Shown here: one piece after another, positions 28,963 to 41,817 of the stretch
Layout of the letters: each line of letters opens with the position of its first letter
Numbering within the stretch: position 1 is the stretch's first letter
Source: Auanema rhodensis
Taxonomy: Eukaryota > Nematoda > Chromadorea > Rhabditida > Rhabditidae
Assembly (NCBI GenBank): GCA_964057225.1
Contig: OZ059899.1
Location: 5,022,001-5,086,000, forward strand
Length of the DNA: 64,000 nucleotides
Direction: 5' to 3'
Translations under genes and position numbers: made by a program
The notes under the pieces: generated by a model
Seen by the model: the letters and a program-made list of their open reading frames with translations, nothing else
What the model was told of the DNA's origin: nothing
Databases searched by the model: none

Positions 28963-31900
28963 AAAGATCCTATAACTTGAATCCTTTAACTAAAAAATAA
29001 ATAACGAATTCATAACATCATACTTTCATTGTCTTTCAGAAGATAATCTACTACTTGAACTTTGCATTTAATGAGATTAAAAGAATTTAAATTCATAATG
29101 AGAGTTCATGATAGTCTGTAAAGTAGAGGATGTATAAGGTATCCAATGATAATCCTATTCCATATTACTTGGAAAACCTATTTGACCCTGAGGTCTCTAG
29201 TCCAAGTGAAGTAACCTTGTCAATTAAATTGTTCTTCAGCAATACTATTATAATAAATTTAGTTATTGCTAATTACTTGGTTATAACCATTTTTCTCTTT
29301 ACTATATGAATAATTATTATAAAAAAATAAAAGATTTTCTTGGCACATAAAACAAGGGCTATCTCCAAGTAAAATTTTATGTTTTAATGATATAAACTAT
29401 AACTTCCGTTGATCTTTTAATTTGACCTTTCTAAGCGGAAATGGTATCTGACTCAACTTCAACTTTGTTTTTCTGTTGAATCATAAAACATGTTTGATGT
29501 TGAATAGTTGAGTTATAAGTTTTTCTTTCATGTTATTTGAAAAAATCTAAACGTATCTATAACGAAATCGAAATCTTGCTGAATCAGATTTCTTAATTTG
29601 AATGAATCAAGCTTGAAATCTACAGTTTCAATTATAAAGAATTGGACAGATGATCAAAATTATCCACATGAGTCACTTGAACTCCACTTAACAGCTTTCA
29701 AGCATTTTTTCAACAATTTCCAATTAGGACCAATTCTTCATCCTCTTATTTGTTCTTGTTCAAACCGACAATTCAAGCTTCTTACTCATCTAGTTTTCCG
29801 TAACAGGTGGCTTATTTCAACATCGTTTGAACGTTTTTAAGTAGTATCCGATGATGATTGATGAGATTTACAAGTCATTCTGTTGAGCGCTATAAATGAT
29901 TTTAATTGACATCATCTGTCTATCTACATTTGGTTTCCAAATTAAAATATAGTTACAATTCAACTGTTTCATATCTTTTTTATTTTCTTAATATCCTTTT
30001 CAAATTGCATAATAGTAACTAGTAGATGAAGAAACATCAATAATTCTTTTTCTACCTAAAAAACAAAATAAAATAAGACTAAATGGAATTAATGAATCAA
30101 GTTCATGTCCAATGTAAACCTGGGTTTTTACAAGCTTTAACATCTCTCTAAACTAGTTTAGAAGGCTTTCTTTGTACATATTGATTCTTCTTAATTTGCT
30201 ATAATGTCTGCAAATAAATAAAAAGAAATTGAGGCATTTGCGTGACCTGCTCAGCTGGTCATAACATACCGGTCAAAAATGTTCAAGAATGGCATGGTCC
30301 GGTATATATGTGGCTGACCTCCAGAAGTAATAATTTCTTTCATATTCCTTCTGCCTTATTTGAGGCTCTTTTTCATTACTCATTTTTATGAGTCTGTAGG
30401 CTTTTGAGTTTGACCGGAAAAACAGCCATTAACAAAGACATCATGTTTGAGTTTTATTGCACAAAAACGCAGAAGACAGATGCAAATGCTAAGGGGGGGG
30501 GGGCAGTATCTGATTAGCTTTGATCACATCATTCGGTTAGCGAATGATGCGAAAGAGATTATTTTTCTTTCATTTTCTTCTCTGCTGTTCTGTGACTAAT
30601 GGAATTGTGGGAAGGGCAATGAGTAATGCTACTTCAGGATGAATAGACTGGTAATCAGAGGTAGAGGACAGACACATTACTGAACGGTTCGTGTGAGAAA
30701 TCACGGTAAATCCGGAAATTTTGAGTCCGAAATGGGGGATAAGAATATTTAACCTGTCTATTAATTAAAAAGGAATGAGAATAAACAAAATATATTCTTT
30801 TAAAAACATAATTAATTGAAAGTTATCGCTCATTTTGTTTTCTTTTCAGAAAAATGTACTATCGAATGTTTACATGGTGGTGTCATATCTGAACCTGAAT
30901 GTGCTTGCAAATGCCCATATGGATTAACTGGAGAACGGTAAGATATTCGAACCAATATCGAATTAAATTTTTTTTTTCAGTTGTGAAAAGCTTGTTCGTG
31001 CTAATCTTTTCACTGATACTTCCTGCGGTATTGTTGATGTCACGGCCAGCGGTGATGGACAAATCTCTCTTTCAAGCTATCCAGAGGGAAGAGTAAAATC
31101 CACTTTCTGTCAATGGCTCATCAAGGTAAGCAATGTGTTAGATTTTAAAAATATATTTAGTTTTAAAAAAATATAATTAGTAATGTATATTCAGTAAATA
31201 GAACATATTTACATGGATATATAACAAATAATTATAATGATAATGAATATTAAATGAACTATTCGGAATTTCCATACAAATACATCTAGTTTGAGTTCAT
31301 TTAAGCGTGATAAGTGTTATTCACTCAATTAGTCGAAAAGAAGAGCAAAGTTGATTGATCTGATTCAATGCGGTAAAATCATTTGAATCAAGTTCATAGA
31401 ATGTATTATATATGACCTTAATATAGTTCATATGTACATGTAGTTAACAAGTAGAACTGGCAAATGACCTTACCTAGTTTATCCTGTTTGTAGAGATAGA
31501 TTATCAAATCAATTAACCATATGATGAATGTGTGAAACATACCAAATACAACTTTCTAGTACAGGGATCATCGAGTTCAACAAACTATCTAACTAGTATA
31601 ACTAATATCTTTATAATTATATATAAAGGTCATTTGATTGTCCATTTTATAAAATAGATTATGATGCAATATACTAGGGTAGGCTATGTATAAATATAAT
31701 TTTAAATATTGACACATATTAAAGTTAATATATTTATATTTTCAGACTGATGATTCATGGTCCGTAATTGATGCTGAAATTGAAAAGCTTGGATTAGACA
31801 ATGTTAACATTGCTCCCGGACTCGCCTGTAACGATTTCCTCATTGTTCACGGAACTGAAAATCCTGGAAAACCGTATGTTTTATTTCATAATTAACTTTG

Positions 31901-32759
31901 CATTCTAATCTATCCGAGCTCAAATAGAAGCATCAGAGCAGATGTGACTGTCAGATTCATTTGTTGAATTACATGATGAATACAGTTGCACTCCAACCTA
32001 GGTTGCCAAATCTGCCTCTATGAGCTGGATGAACATTTTGCTAACAGCTGATTATCTATTCATTAACTATAGTACATAAGACACGGGGACAAGATAGAAA
32101 AAACAACTAAAGTAAATACATAATAACCAGTCTTATGGCTGACCATTTGACCATTTCATCCCTGCTGTTCACTATACATACGTAATTAGGCTCCTAATTA
32201 GCGTGTAATCACGAAATCCGAGACATCCGGTTCATTATGTTTTTATTTTATTGTATTACTCATTTGGGATTGTCTTGAATCATCTTAGGGATATCATATA
32301 ATATATAGTTATGTTATGGAAATCGCTGAAACATATAAAAAAAAAGTATTATATATCTTTTATTTGTTATAATAATTGCGTTTTCGGTTTCTTATTTATA
32401 CATTTGACTCAAAATAATTAAAATAAAGAACAGTTCAATCATATAATGATAAAACTTCTTATTTAAATTTTTTAGAATCAACTGTGCTGATAACAACAAC
32501 GATACTCTTCAATTCCACTCTACTGGAAATACACTTCTTATCGAACTTCGCAGTAATCCATTTTCCGAAAATACATTTACTGGACCTCTTATCTCTTACC
32601 GTACTCGTAAGGTTCATCCAGGTAATAATTTTATTTTTTAATCGAAAGCATTTCATTTATCTTATTTCAGGTGTCAGAACATTCTCTGAAGGCATGTCAG
32701 CCTCTGCCAGTACCTTTATTTTCTCAGCTGTTATTCTTGCAGTCGTTAAATATCTTTAA
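23326..32759 (+). CDS. GPI-anchored astacin-derived pseudoprotease with EGF and CUB domains
   Basis: Nine exons give 317 aa: 23326-23361, 23464-23515, 25035-25149, 25745-25899, 30850-30937, 30981-31125, 31746-31873, 32476-32621, 32671-32759. Residues 1-17 are a signal peptide ending AFVRA. The mature protein starts NNIVPYYLH, like the first strand of the astacin catalytic domain, so there is no prodomain. The stretch CVEKVMENLMESTCLFFRQSG matches the astacin helix and TCIRF strand. Where astacins carry HExxHxxGxxH, residues 92-103 read FEILGRALDVQQ: only Glu is kept and all three zinc histidines are lost. The second half of the protease domain, with the Met-turn, is absent; the chain passes at about residue 118 into an EGF module (C-x3-C-LHGG ... 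CACKCPYGLTGERCE) and a CUB domain (about 164-286). That domain order is typical of nematode NAS proteins. The C-terminus (GMSASAS then a hydrophobic tail to the end) is a GPI-attachment signal. It probably acts at the cell surface without peptidase activity. Confidence 0.85.
23516..25034 (+). other. Intron 2 of the astacin-like gene (1.5 kb)
   Basis: AT-rich, no supported exon or RNA gene. It separates the exon encoding the start of the mature protein from the next coding exon. Confidence 0.6.
28932..28958. repeat. (AT)13 microsatellite
   Basis: A perfect AT dinucleotide run inside the 5 kb intron of the astacin-like gene. Confidence 0.85.
30493..30503 (+). repeat. 11-G homopolymer
   Basis: A run of 11 guanines in the 5 kb intron of the astacin-like gene, in otherwise AT-rich DNA. 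It is able in principle to form quadruplex structure. Confidence 0.9.
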
Positions 32760-33101
32760 ATTAAAAAATAGTATGAAATGCTAGTTACTATTTTTCTTCT
32801 AAACATATAGCTATTGAAAATGTCTTCAATAGTATAGTCCATAATTGCCGCCTAAATCGTCTCTAATTTCCTTCCCTTTAGGCATAATTTGCTAAGCATT
32901 TTTCTGAAAAAAATTATATTTCATTTAATATATTGTGCAATTCGCCTTCTTATTATTTCATTTTTTGTTGTTCTCTTGCTGCCCTGTTGAAGACTTATTT
33001 TATACATAACACATATGACAAACTAACGTCTACCTCTGATAGATGTTCCCACTGTATTCTAAATTTATAAATTATTGTGGTGATATTCGTTCTCAGATTA
33101 T

Positions 33102-33107
33102 AATAAA
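33102..33107 (+). terminator. Poly(A) signal of the astacin-like gene
   Basis: AATAAA about 340 nt after the stop at 32759, before the convergent brc-1 gene. The convergent gene has a candidate signal on the other strand at 33358-33353. Confidence 0.5.
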
Positions 33108-33654
33108 CGTGTTCAATTTTCTATCAAAGTTCAAAAATTTGATGTTATCAGCAACAATAACCATAGGAATCAAATAATGAATAGTAAACGTGAAATTATA
33201 TTCAGTCATTTACATAAACGAAAGGGTTGAAAACCTTAAATCAAGATTATACGATTTTTCACAGACTATATTTGTAATTTTTTTTTAAGTTCAACTACTA
33301 TTTGAATTCATGCAACGTGAGATAAAAGTTAACTTAGACACAGGGAAACATTTTTATTTATAATCACCTTAAGTATTATGCCTGTCACGTAAAATGATAT
33401 AAAGCAAAGAATCATTTTCGTTTTTAAGGAACTTGATATCATTCAAGTATGGAATAAGGAATGTAGTTAGATAAAGAGCAACAAAACACAAATACTAAAG
33501 GTTAGGAACAAATATAAACAGTTATACGATAAAGAGCAAGATATGAATATATATGAAAATGAAAATCTATATTCCGAGTTACAGCTCTTTTGAGCAGATT
33601 ATACCTGTTTCAGGAATGACATCACAGGAAGTTAGAACGATAAAGTATAAAAAT

Positions 33655-36600
33655 CTAGTACCTAACGACAGTATTGTTTAGACTGCTATAAACCCGAAAC
33701 TTATCAAACGGACTTACAATTCGGAATTCACAGACAGACTCTAAAATCCAATCTGCATTCAATACCTGAACATATTCATTTAAGGAGAAGAAAACTGACG
33801 CATCTAACCGGGACTTTTGTGTCAAATTCATATCTACGAGCTACATCATGCTCTTTCGAGTCAGGCGCGAAAATTATGTAAGTATCAGGTGGATGACAGT
33901 CCCATAACTTGGTAATTACTTCACCTCCGCACAATTCAATTAACTCCCCTAGTTTCTAAAAGAATTTGACCATTTTAACACGAAATCAAAATAAGTACAA
34001 ACCTCTCTGTTCACCAAGTGATGATTGCTAAACCTTGGAGGTAATAAAAACTTTTTTCCCTTGAAAAGAGGAGTTTTGGAAGTGCGTGCTCGTTGCACAG
34101 CGGTGAGCTGCGATTGGGAAGTAGCTTTCAATGTGTAGGAAGCCTGAATCGAATATTAAATATCAAGAATATGTTTTACTTACAGTGGGTAGTAGTCTAC
34201 CATTTTTCAAACAGTCCTCTAACCATAATCTACCTAACACTTCACAGCAGCGGGCAATAGCGAAAGAATGTTTCAAAGAACGAACAGAGTTTTGTTTCTG
34301 TTCTGAAAGTTATTTAGTTAAAAATGCATTATTAATTAACAATATTCACGTGAATTCATCATAACAAGGTGAGTAACATTTGAAGTTACGTCGTCGTTGA
34401 TTTGAATGGTAGGAAAGGCTATACGAAACTCATGTAATAATTCCTTAAAGAAATCAAAGAAATAAATAGAATATAACTAATAATCACCTCATCTGCTTGG
34501 TTTTCCAGACGTGATAAACATAATACGTAAGATTGCCTACGCTTGGCCGAACTAAACTCAAATATAGGTGTACTATTATTGCGAGGGGTTGAAACAGTAG
34601 CTAAAGCAATACAGGTAAGCATCTATAAAATATTGTACACAATTTAAAACTTACGAGTGCTAGGATCTCCCAAGCGAAGAGTAACCTCAGCCGCAAATGA
34701 ATCGTCAAATTTATTCTCTTTATTGTCGTCATAATCTTTCACGGGTGTTATTGAACAAGGTGTGCCAGGGACGCACTAAGAATTGGGTTATAAAAGCAAT
34801 CAGTTGCATCAATATACCTCTTGATCACCTGAATTACCTGCTTCTATATTATAGTCCGAAAACTTCCTTGGCGCATTAAAAGAAGTAGCCTGCAGAAATA
34901 AGATAAATTGTGAATGCCAGAAAAAGATTTACCCGACGCGGAGTTTCTCGTGAGTCTGTTAGTCTTGTGAGAACTGCAGGGACGTTATAATCAAGCGCAT
35001 CACCCAATTCGAGAGATCCTGAAAATCGAAGCAATAAAAATCTTTGAATAAGAAGAAATAATTCTTTTAAATCAAAACAATATAAATATATTTGCACTAT
35101 AATTTTGTGTTTTTTTCTTAATGAAACTCTCGAAAAAAGCAAAATGTATGATAGCCAGCAGAAAATAATTCACATTTACAGTTTCGAAAGAAGATAATCT
35201 CAAAGTTGAAAAATATAATACTGATTATACCTGAGTCACTTAGATTTGATGAACCTCCTGCCTTAGACTTCAAATCTAAAATATATTAAATTAAAAATTA
35301 AAAAAAAGTTTTCTCGAACCTCTATTGGAAGCTTCCGAAAAATAAGTAGCCGAGTCAAGTTCACAGTTTGTTTCACTTGCTTTTTTCTTCTCTAAATTTT
35401 TTTTTTTGTGAACAGTAGATATTTACGTTTTTCAGGTAAAATTTACTTTCAGGTAAGATTTAAGAATGCCTTACCTAAGCTAATCGATGCCTTCTTTTGT
35501 TGCGTATAACGGATTTTATCGGTTAGATCTGAAAAGCCAAGATTTCTGATCGAATGCTTAATGATCGCCTCACTAGACTCTTTTGCATTATTCACATTAG
35601 AAATTATTTGCGATGGAGACACGTCTTTAGCTAAGCGCAAGTTTAGTATCCGGCAAAGAGCTTCTTGTTCTTCATCCTACGATTAAATCAAAACAATAGC
35701 ATGAAACATTCTCTATTAAAACGGATTAATACCTTCATAAGAATTGAAACAATTCCTGGTAGAATAGAAAAAAGGGCTTCAATATCAGTTTCAATATTTG
35801 GCTCAGCTTCTGAAAACAAATAAAGTAATGACAATATAAAATTGGGACAAAAATTATTTTTACTTCTCTTCGTATCAATCACCGATCTGATATTAATATC
35901 AGCTAAGTCTGGGTTTAGATTACACTGTACTTCGGCATGAACATGTGTATTTAACACTTCAACGCTTCGAGTTTTGCCTAATTCCTTAAAAATTATATTA
36001 CAATCCTGCTTCTAAATTTGTTATCGAACGTCATCAGATGTAGCTGGACGTTTAACGCCGAGTATGCTAGAAATATTTTCGCTTTCCTTTTTATCTGGAA
36101 GAGGCTCATCATCTTCGTTTTCCTCTTCTAATTTACTCAATTTGGCAGGCATGGAAGGCCCACCAAGTTGTTTACGTTTAGGACGCTAAAGCATACAGGT
36201 TGTTAAAATTCGAATGAGAGAAACATACTGGACGAGCAAAAATAGGAAGCGGCGCTTTAGGAAGTACAAAATCGCGCATAGGACTATCAGTTTGGGTAGA
36301 AAGAATAGCTTGGCTTTCAAGGAAAATATTTTCCTTTGGAATATGTATAGTAGTTTCTGCAACATCTCTTTTGAAGGCGCGAGCAAGTTGTAAATATGCT
36401 TGAACGATGCTATTTAGTGATTCAGAAGGAACGCAACTCCTAAAACGATGAAGGTCATTATATAATATATACATATATGAATCAAATTTACCTCTTCTTT
36501 ATTTGCTGTCGACACATTGGACATTCTATTTGAGTTTTTCGATAGAAACAAGAGTCGATACATTCTTTACAAAACGGATGATTGCAACTAGGAACTACAG

Positions 36601-36865
36601 GATTTTTCAGAGTAGAACAACTGGAATATATAATAATAATATTTAAAATAATTATATGAATTAATGATTTAAAGAATAGAGTAAATGTACAAATATTGCG
36701 CACATCTTAAAAGAATGGTCTTAATAAAAAGCAATACCACATACATACATAAATATATATATATAAAACCAACCAAATAGCACATCTTAGATTAGCTTGA
36801 AGATCCTTAGCTAAAACCGTATTAATTTCAACAGCAATGTCATGAGCCGGTTTATTAGCAGTCAT
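33655..36865 (-). CDS. brc-1: BRCA1 orthologue (RING-BRCT ubiquitin ligase)
   Basis: Nuclear E3 ubiquitin ligase that pairs with BARD1/BRD-1 in double-strand break repair. Eighteen exons give 702 aa: 36865-36774, 36620-36492, 36439-36229, 36185-36030, 35984-35864, 35809-35733, 35676-35475, 35391-35320, 35275-35231, 35018-34933, 34889-34818, 34775-34655, 34600-34488, 34443-34350, 34302-34184, 34143-34003, 33955-33809, 33765-33655. The N-terminal C3HC4 RING (about 28-73: RCAIC, then CNHPFCKEC, then CPMC) is complete, followed by IVQAYLQLARAFKRD as in nematode BRC-1. The middle is long and low in conservation. Two BRCT repeats lie at about 485-570 (SYVLCLSRL ... VTHLVMMNS ... SLKHSFAIA) and 598-700 (FKGKKFLLPP ... 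ELIELCGGEV ... VLNADWILESV). The Ser in LSRL and the Lys in SLKH match the phosphoserine-binding pair of human BRCA1. The last exon was placed by its WILESV motif; without it the frame would end early. The exon 12-13 junction has an alternative donor. Confidence 0.92.
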
Positions 36866-37618
36866 TCCCGATCATTTGTCTGAAAACACGACCTGACTTC
36901 ACAAAACAACAATTAAAATAAAAGTAAAGTTCCCGAACAGTTCAATAATTATATTAACAGATACATATTTTAATTTCATTTCAATACAGTTTGCTTTGAA
37001 TTTGAATTTTCTTGATTCTTTTAATTTTTAATAAAATATGCATGTAATGATGAAATTTTTGTTGTTATGTTAAAAAATTGTGGTGATTAACAGATGTCAA
37101 CATTAAAATATTCTTCAATACGCAAAGAAATGATAAACAAATTACAAATAAAGTTGAAATCTGTAAATGAAAGCTTTTTTTATTATTCTTCACCAAATTT
37201 CAATGCGGAAAATCAGGTTTGAAAACTTCAAATTCGCGCCACTGGCGAGAGAAACTGTGTACCCCATGCAAAGCCACGCCCCCAACTCTGAGAGCCTCGG
37301 TTCATTCTCTACGAGGCCCAACCAGCCGGCGGTTGGTTCGATCTATCTCTCTCTTCTCTCTCTCACTCCTTTTTTCGTTGTCTCGTTTCCGAACAAATAC
37401 TAAGCCAAATCGCAAGAGCGATAAGATGTTGCCTTGCAACTATTCGTTCGCTGTCAGTGTTCCAAACTAGGCCACAGACTAGACTGTATTTGACCTTAGC
37501 AATACATATATATATATATAGATCTAACTGTACTCTATAATAAATATGTTAAACATGCATTATTTTAAAAATGTTAAAGTTTTATTTTGTTCAGGTGGTC
37601 TTTACTTTGAACCCCGCG
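36866..37618. promoter_or_regulatory. Head-to-head promoter region of brc-1 and acetyl-CoA synthetase
   Basis: About 750 nt separate the two start codons. The half nearest the synthetase has a GC-rich patch with GCCACGCCCCC (37271-37281) and a CT-rich tract (about 37344-37372), which look like promoter elements. A splice acceptor (TTTTGTTCAG, ending 37594) 24 nt before the synthetase ATG is probably an SL trans-splice site. The DNA next to brc-1 is AT-rich. Confidence 0.55.
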
Positions 37619-40600
37619 ATGTCAGATGTTCGTGTAAAGTTTGACCTAAATGGTCCTGTGACCGAAAAGGAGACGGAAGAGGTATCGCCTTAGACTATCA
37701 GTGACCTCTTTCTATGAACATTGTGATTCATGATTGTTGATTGTATAGGTTTTCCTTCCCCCTGCACCCCTTCTTGCTGGTGCTCATGTCTCTGGTCTGC
37801 CTTCATACTATGAAAAGTATCGTAGCTCCATTAATGACTCTGATGCTTTCTGGAAAACTGTTACCGCTGAGTTGTATTTTGAAGCTCTATCTGACAAAGT
37901 AAGACAATTTTGAAGACAAAGAAAATAAATGAAATTTAAAAGGGATTGGAATACAATTTCGATGCAAAGAAGGGAAAAGTCTTCTGCAAATTCATGGATG
38001 GTGCTCGTACTAATATCTCCTACAATTGCCTCGAAAGAAACCTTCAGAGAGGGTTGGGCGATCGGGTAAACTAGATAAAAAGTGATTACTGAAATTTTTG
38101 ATAAATATAGGTAGCCTACATTTGGGAAGGTAACGAGCCCTCAGATACATCAAAAATTACCTATGCCGAGCTTCATAAGCAGGTATGTCTAACTTAGTGT
38201 ACAGTATTCCTCGATAAATTAATTTTACTGTTACATCTTAGGTTGTAAATTTTTCCGCTGTTCTGCGTTCCCATGGTGTCAAGAAAGGTGATGTTGTTGC
38301 CATCTATCTTCCTATGGTACTGGAACTTGCTGTGGCTATGTTGGCATGTGCTCGAATAGGTAATATCATTGGAATAGGATTGCATGATCACAAGCTATAA
38401 TTTAGGTGCCATGCATTCCGTTGTCTTTGCCGGTTTTTCTGCTGAATCCCTCTCCGCACGTATGCTGGACGCTCAGTACGTTTTTAAAATGAATACCGCA
38501 AAAAAGGAAATTGTTTTAGTTGTCGCGTTCTGATTACTGCCGATGGCTTCTACCGTTCCACAAAATTGATAAATTTGAAGACCATTGCGGATTCCGCCGT
38601 CCAATTATGTAAAGCAGATAGTTTGAATGTTTCCTCTGTTATTGTGGTTGAGCACGTCAAGCGCATCACCGTTCCTTCTGGTGCACCTACTTTGCAGGTT
38701 AGCATGAGATCAAATTTCGAAATCTAATCATTGTGTTAAGGAGTTTGTGAAATCTGAAATTGACTTTTCTTATGAAGAAGAAATGAAGAAATTAGAAGGC
38801 GTAGATTCTCCAGTTGAGTGGATGGAAGCCGAAAGTCCTCTGTTCCTCCTCTACACTTCGTAAGTATTAAGATTAATTTTGGCGTTATGAACATTTTACA
38901 AATCTTGCGTTCTGTTACTTTTTGACCGTTTACGTTTCATTTTCAATATTTGTTTCACATGCCTATATATCTTGCCAACTCTATGTGCATATATCAAGAA
39001 AGAAATCAATTCTTTTCCCCCTCTCTGTAGCGCTTAGAGAATGAAAGCTCTGCATCGTTTCCTTTCCCAGTCGAAAACCCATAGCACTTTTTCTTCTCTG
39101 CTTCCATTTCTCCTCTTCTCACCACCATCATGACCAACAGAAGCGGCGTTTCATATTCTCTGTTTCTCTCTTTCGTTTACTCCCTTAGCTGCTTTTCTTC
39201 CACAATGGCCGAGGAGAAGCATCCCCCCAGCGAATTGTATATATCCATCTGTCAGTCTTTTTCTTATGCTTCAGCAAACAAGGAACACGTCAAGTTTTAG
39301 AAATAACAGAATAGTTCATCAAAGTTCAGAGTAATCACAGAAAAGTTTAATTTTCCCTTTTCAGCGGGTCTACGGGAAAACCAAAAGGAATACAGCATAC
39401 CACAGCTGGTTATATGACGTATAGTTATTTTACAACCAAATGTACATTTGATGCACAGCCTGAAAAGGACGTATATTGGTGCACCGCTGACTGTGGTTGG
39501 ATTACAGGACACTCGTGAGTTTTTTTAATATTCAAAATGACAAAGCCTTTTTCTCCTTTTTTAATCTCTTTTATTGTATATTCTTTTCTTCAGTTATCTC
39601 TTGTATGGTCCTTTGATGAATGGTCTGACTGGAATATGGTTTGAAGGAGTGCCAACGTACCCTACACCATCCCGTATGTGGGAAGTTACCGATAAGTATA
39701 AGGTAATGATTTCTGATATAAATGCCGAAATGTTCGCCTCACATGTCACCAGCTTAGTGAAATGCACGTGCTTTGCATGTTTTCCCACCATATACTGACT
39801 CAGTGCTGCGATGCACAATAGTTCTTATCACTATGGGGCGATGGTGTGAGCTATATTACATAATCACAAAGTTTTTTGATCTTGGATCATATTAGCGAGA
39901 ACACGTCATAAGAGAATTCGAGATTGAAAATAAATATGAATTAATTAAAATTTAATGGTTTAATTTTAGGTGAATAAGCTTTATACTTCTCCAACTGCTG
40001 TCCGTGCTCTGATGGCATTGGGTGACCAACATGTTACTAAGTAGGGATTTGTAATAACTTCCGCAAAAAATATTTTTTGAAGGTGTTCAAGAATGAGTCT
40101 TGAAATTCTTGGAACTGTAGGAGAACCTATAAACCCAGCTGCTTGGAAATGGCTGCACTCTGTTGTTGGAAACAGTCGTTGTGCTATCGTTGACACATAT
40201 TGGCAAACTGAAACAGTATGCACATTGTATGAATATAACAGTTATAATGTGAATATTCTAGGGAGGACATATGATTGTTCCACTACCTGGAGCTACTCCT
40301 ACCAAGCCTGGAGCTGCCACTTTCCCCTTCTTTGGAGTAAATCCTGTTATTCTTGATGGGGAAGGACGAGTAATCGAGGGACCTGGAGAAGGAAACCTAT
40401 GCTTCGACCGTGCATGGCCTGGAATGTGCCGAGGAGTGTTTGGAGACGAATCAAGGTAAGTGAGAGGCAACTAAACTTGGAGCTTTTCTTAATTCATTAG
40501 ATTCGTTCAAACATACTTTGCTCCTTTCAACGGTTACTACTTTACCGGAGACGGTGCTCGTCGTGATGAGGATGGATATATCTGGATCACCGGGCGTGTT

Positions 40601-41094
40601 GATGATCTCATGAATGTTTCTGGACATCTTTTATCTACTGCTGAAATTGAGAGCGCTTTAGTTGCTCACCCAAAGGTTGCTGAAGCTGCTGTCGTAGCTG
40701 CACCTCATGACATTAAAGGAAGTTATCCATATGCCTTCGTTACTATGAATACAGGAGAGCACTTGAACAAAGAGCTTGTAAGAACAAACGTTTTTTAATA
40801 GAAATTTTAAATTTCTGCTCCAGGTTTCTGAGTTGAAAACGTTTGTGCGTGGCAAAATTGGTGCTCTTGCTGTACCTGATGTTATTCAAAATGCCCCAGG
40901 TCTTCCAAAAACTCGTTCAGGAAAGGTATTATTTAAAAAAATTATATTCCAGTATTTTTCAATAAATTAAGGTGACCCGTCGTATTCTCCGCAAAATAGC
41001 CGAAGGCCAAGAAAGCGCAATTGGAGATACCACAACTTTGATCGATGAAGGCGTCATCAAACAGCTGATTTCTGGACGTGACCTTAAAGGTTAA
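37619..41094 (+). CDS. acs-19: Acetyl-CoA synthetase (ACSS2/ACS-19 type)
   Basis: AMP-forming acetyl-CoA synthetase: acetate + ATP + CoA to acetyl-CoA, in cytosol and nucleus. Sixteen exons give 683 aa, the normal length: 37619-37681, 37749-37898, 37943-38065, 38111-38182, 38242-38359, 38406-38475, 38520-38697, 38741-38859, 39365-39514, 39594-39702, 39970-40040, 40083-40215, 40262-40455, 40501-40777, 40824-40925, 40972-41094. The N-terminal [12 protein letters not shown] segment, the [11 protein letters not shown] strand, the P-loop [10 protein letters not shown] (about 296-305), [60 protein letters not shown] and the catalytic lysine of PKTRSGK (K643) are all present. It should be fully active. 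The 505-nt intron 8 is CT-rich and carries no exon that I see. The symbol follows the C. elegans orthologue next to brc-1. Confidence 0.94.
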
Positions 41095-41472
41095 ACCTCG
41101 TTTCCAGTTTAGCTCACCAGAAAATCAATTAGCAATCTTTGAATTCAAATTTTCTTCTCTTTTTTAGCATGTTCACTCACTTCTTAATTCCATAGTCCGC
41201 AACTAGTCTCTGACTGACGAGTTGCATAATTTTAGTGTGTTATTTTGTCATTCCTTGTTCGAAGAAAATTTAATCTCATTTTCTACCCTTTGAATTTAAA
41301 ATATTCTGAAGGAACCTCGTTACCCACGCGCATCTCTTATTAGATTTGTGCGTTGAAAACGTGAATCTTTCTCTAATAGTTTTACTTTTTTTTTGTACCA
41401 TTTTTATTTATTTGGAAAAGATGAAGATAAAGAAGAATAAGAAGATACATGTATAATTTTTATAATGACGGC

Positions 41473-41478
41473 AATAAA
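41473..41478 (+). terminator. Poly(A) signal of the acetyl-CoA synthetase gene
   Basis: AATAAA 379 nt after the stop at 41094 and about 335 nt before the splice acceptor of the tandem paralogue. The rest of 41095-41812 shows no coding sequence. Confidence 0.55.
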
Positions 41479-41817
41479 TATGTATTGAAGAATTCATTCT
41501 ATTCTATTTTTGGTTCAATTTTCATGAAAATAGTGCCAATTTGATCTGGCAGCATGGAGCCGGATGCAGTGATGTTTTCTGTTTAGTCATCGTCGTACGA
41601 CGTTACCAGATAGTATCTTTGCATCTGTCGTCCTCAAATTTCCTTTAAAGATTGTACTTGTCATTATCATTAGATCAGACACGATATTTAAGAAATATCG
41701 TCATAGTTTATGTTATCTTAATTATTATTTTTAAAACTATAACATCACTCATATATAGTAAGTGTAACGGAACTAACTCGATCTATTTTTACTTTGTTTT
41801 ACTTCTTTCATAGGTCA

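Larger units (their letters stand above)
25900..30849 (+). other. 5 kb intron between the astacin-like and EGF parts
   Basis: This very long intron sits exactly between the protease-derived segment and the EGF exon. That is where the missing half of a normal astacin domain would be encoded. I looked for leftover pieces (YDYxSVMHY-like) in the listed frames and saw none. It contains GA-rich patches (about 26249-26285), a (TG)8 run near 27895-27911, a (TA) run near 28932-28958 and an 11-G tract. Confidence 0.6.

Noticed and set aside
33809-33955. Early stop in the second BRCT repeat of brc-1 (frame ending SFLLLK)
   Set aside because: A 43-nt intron from 33808 to 33766 restores the expected VLNADWILESV motif, so the stop is intronic.
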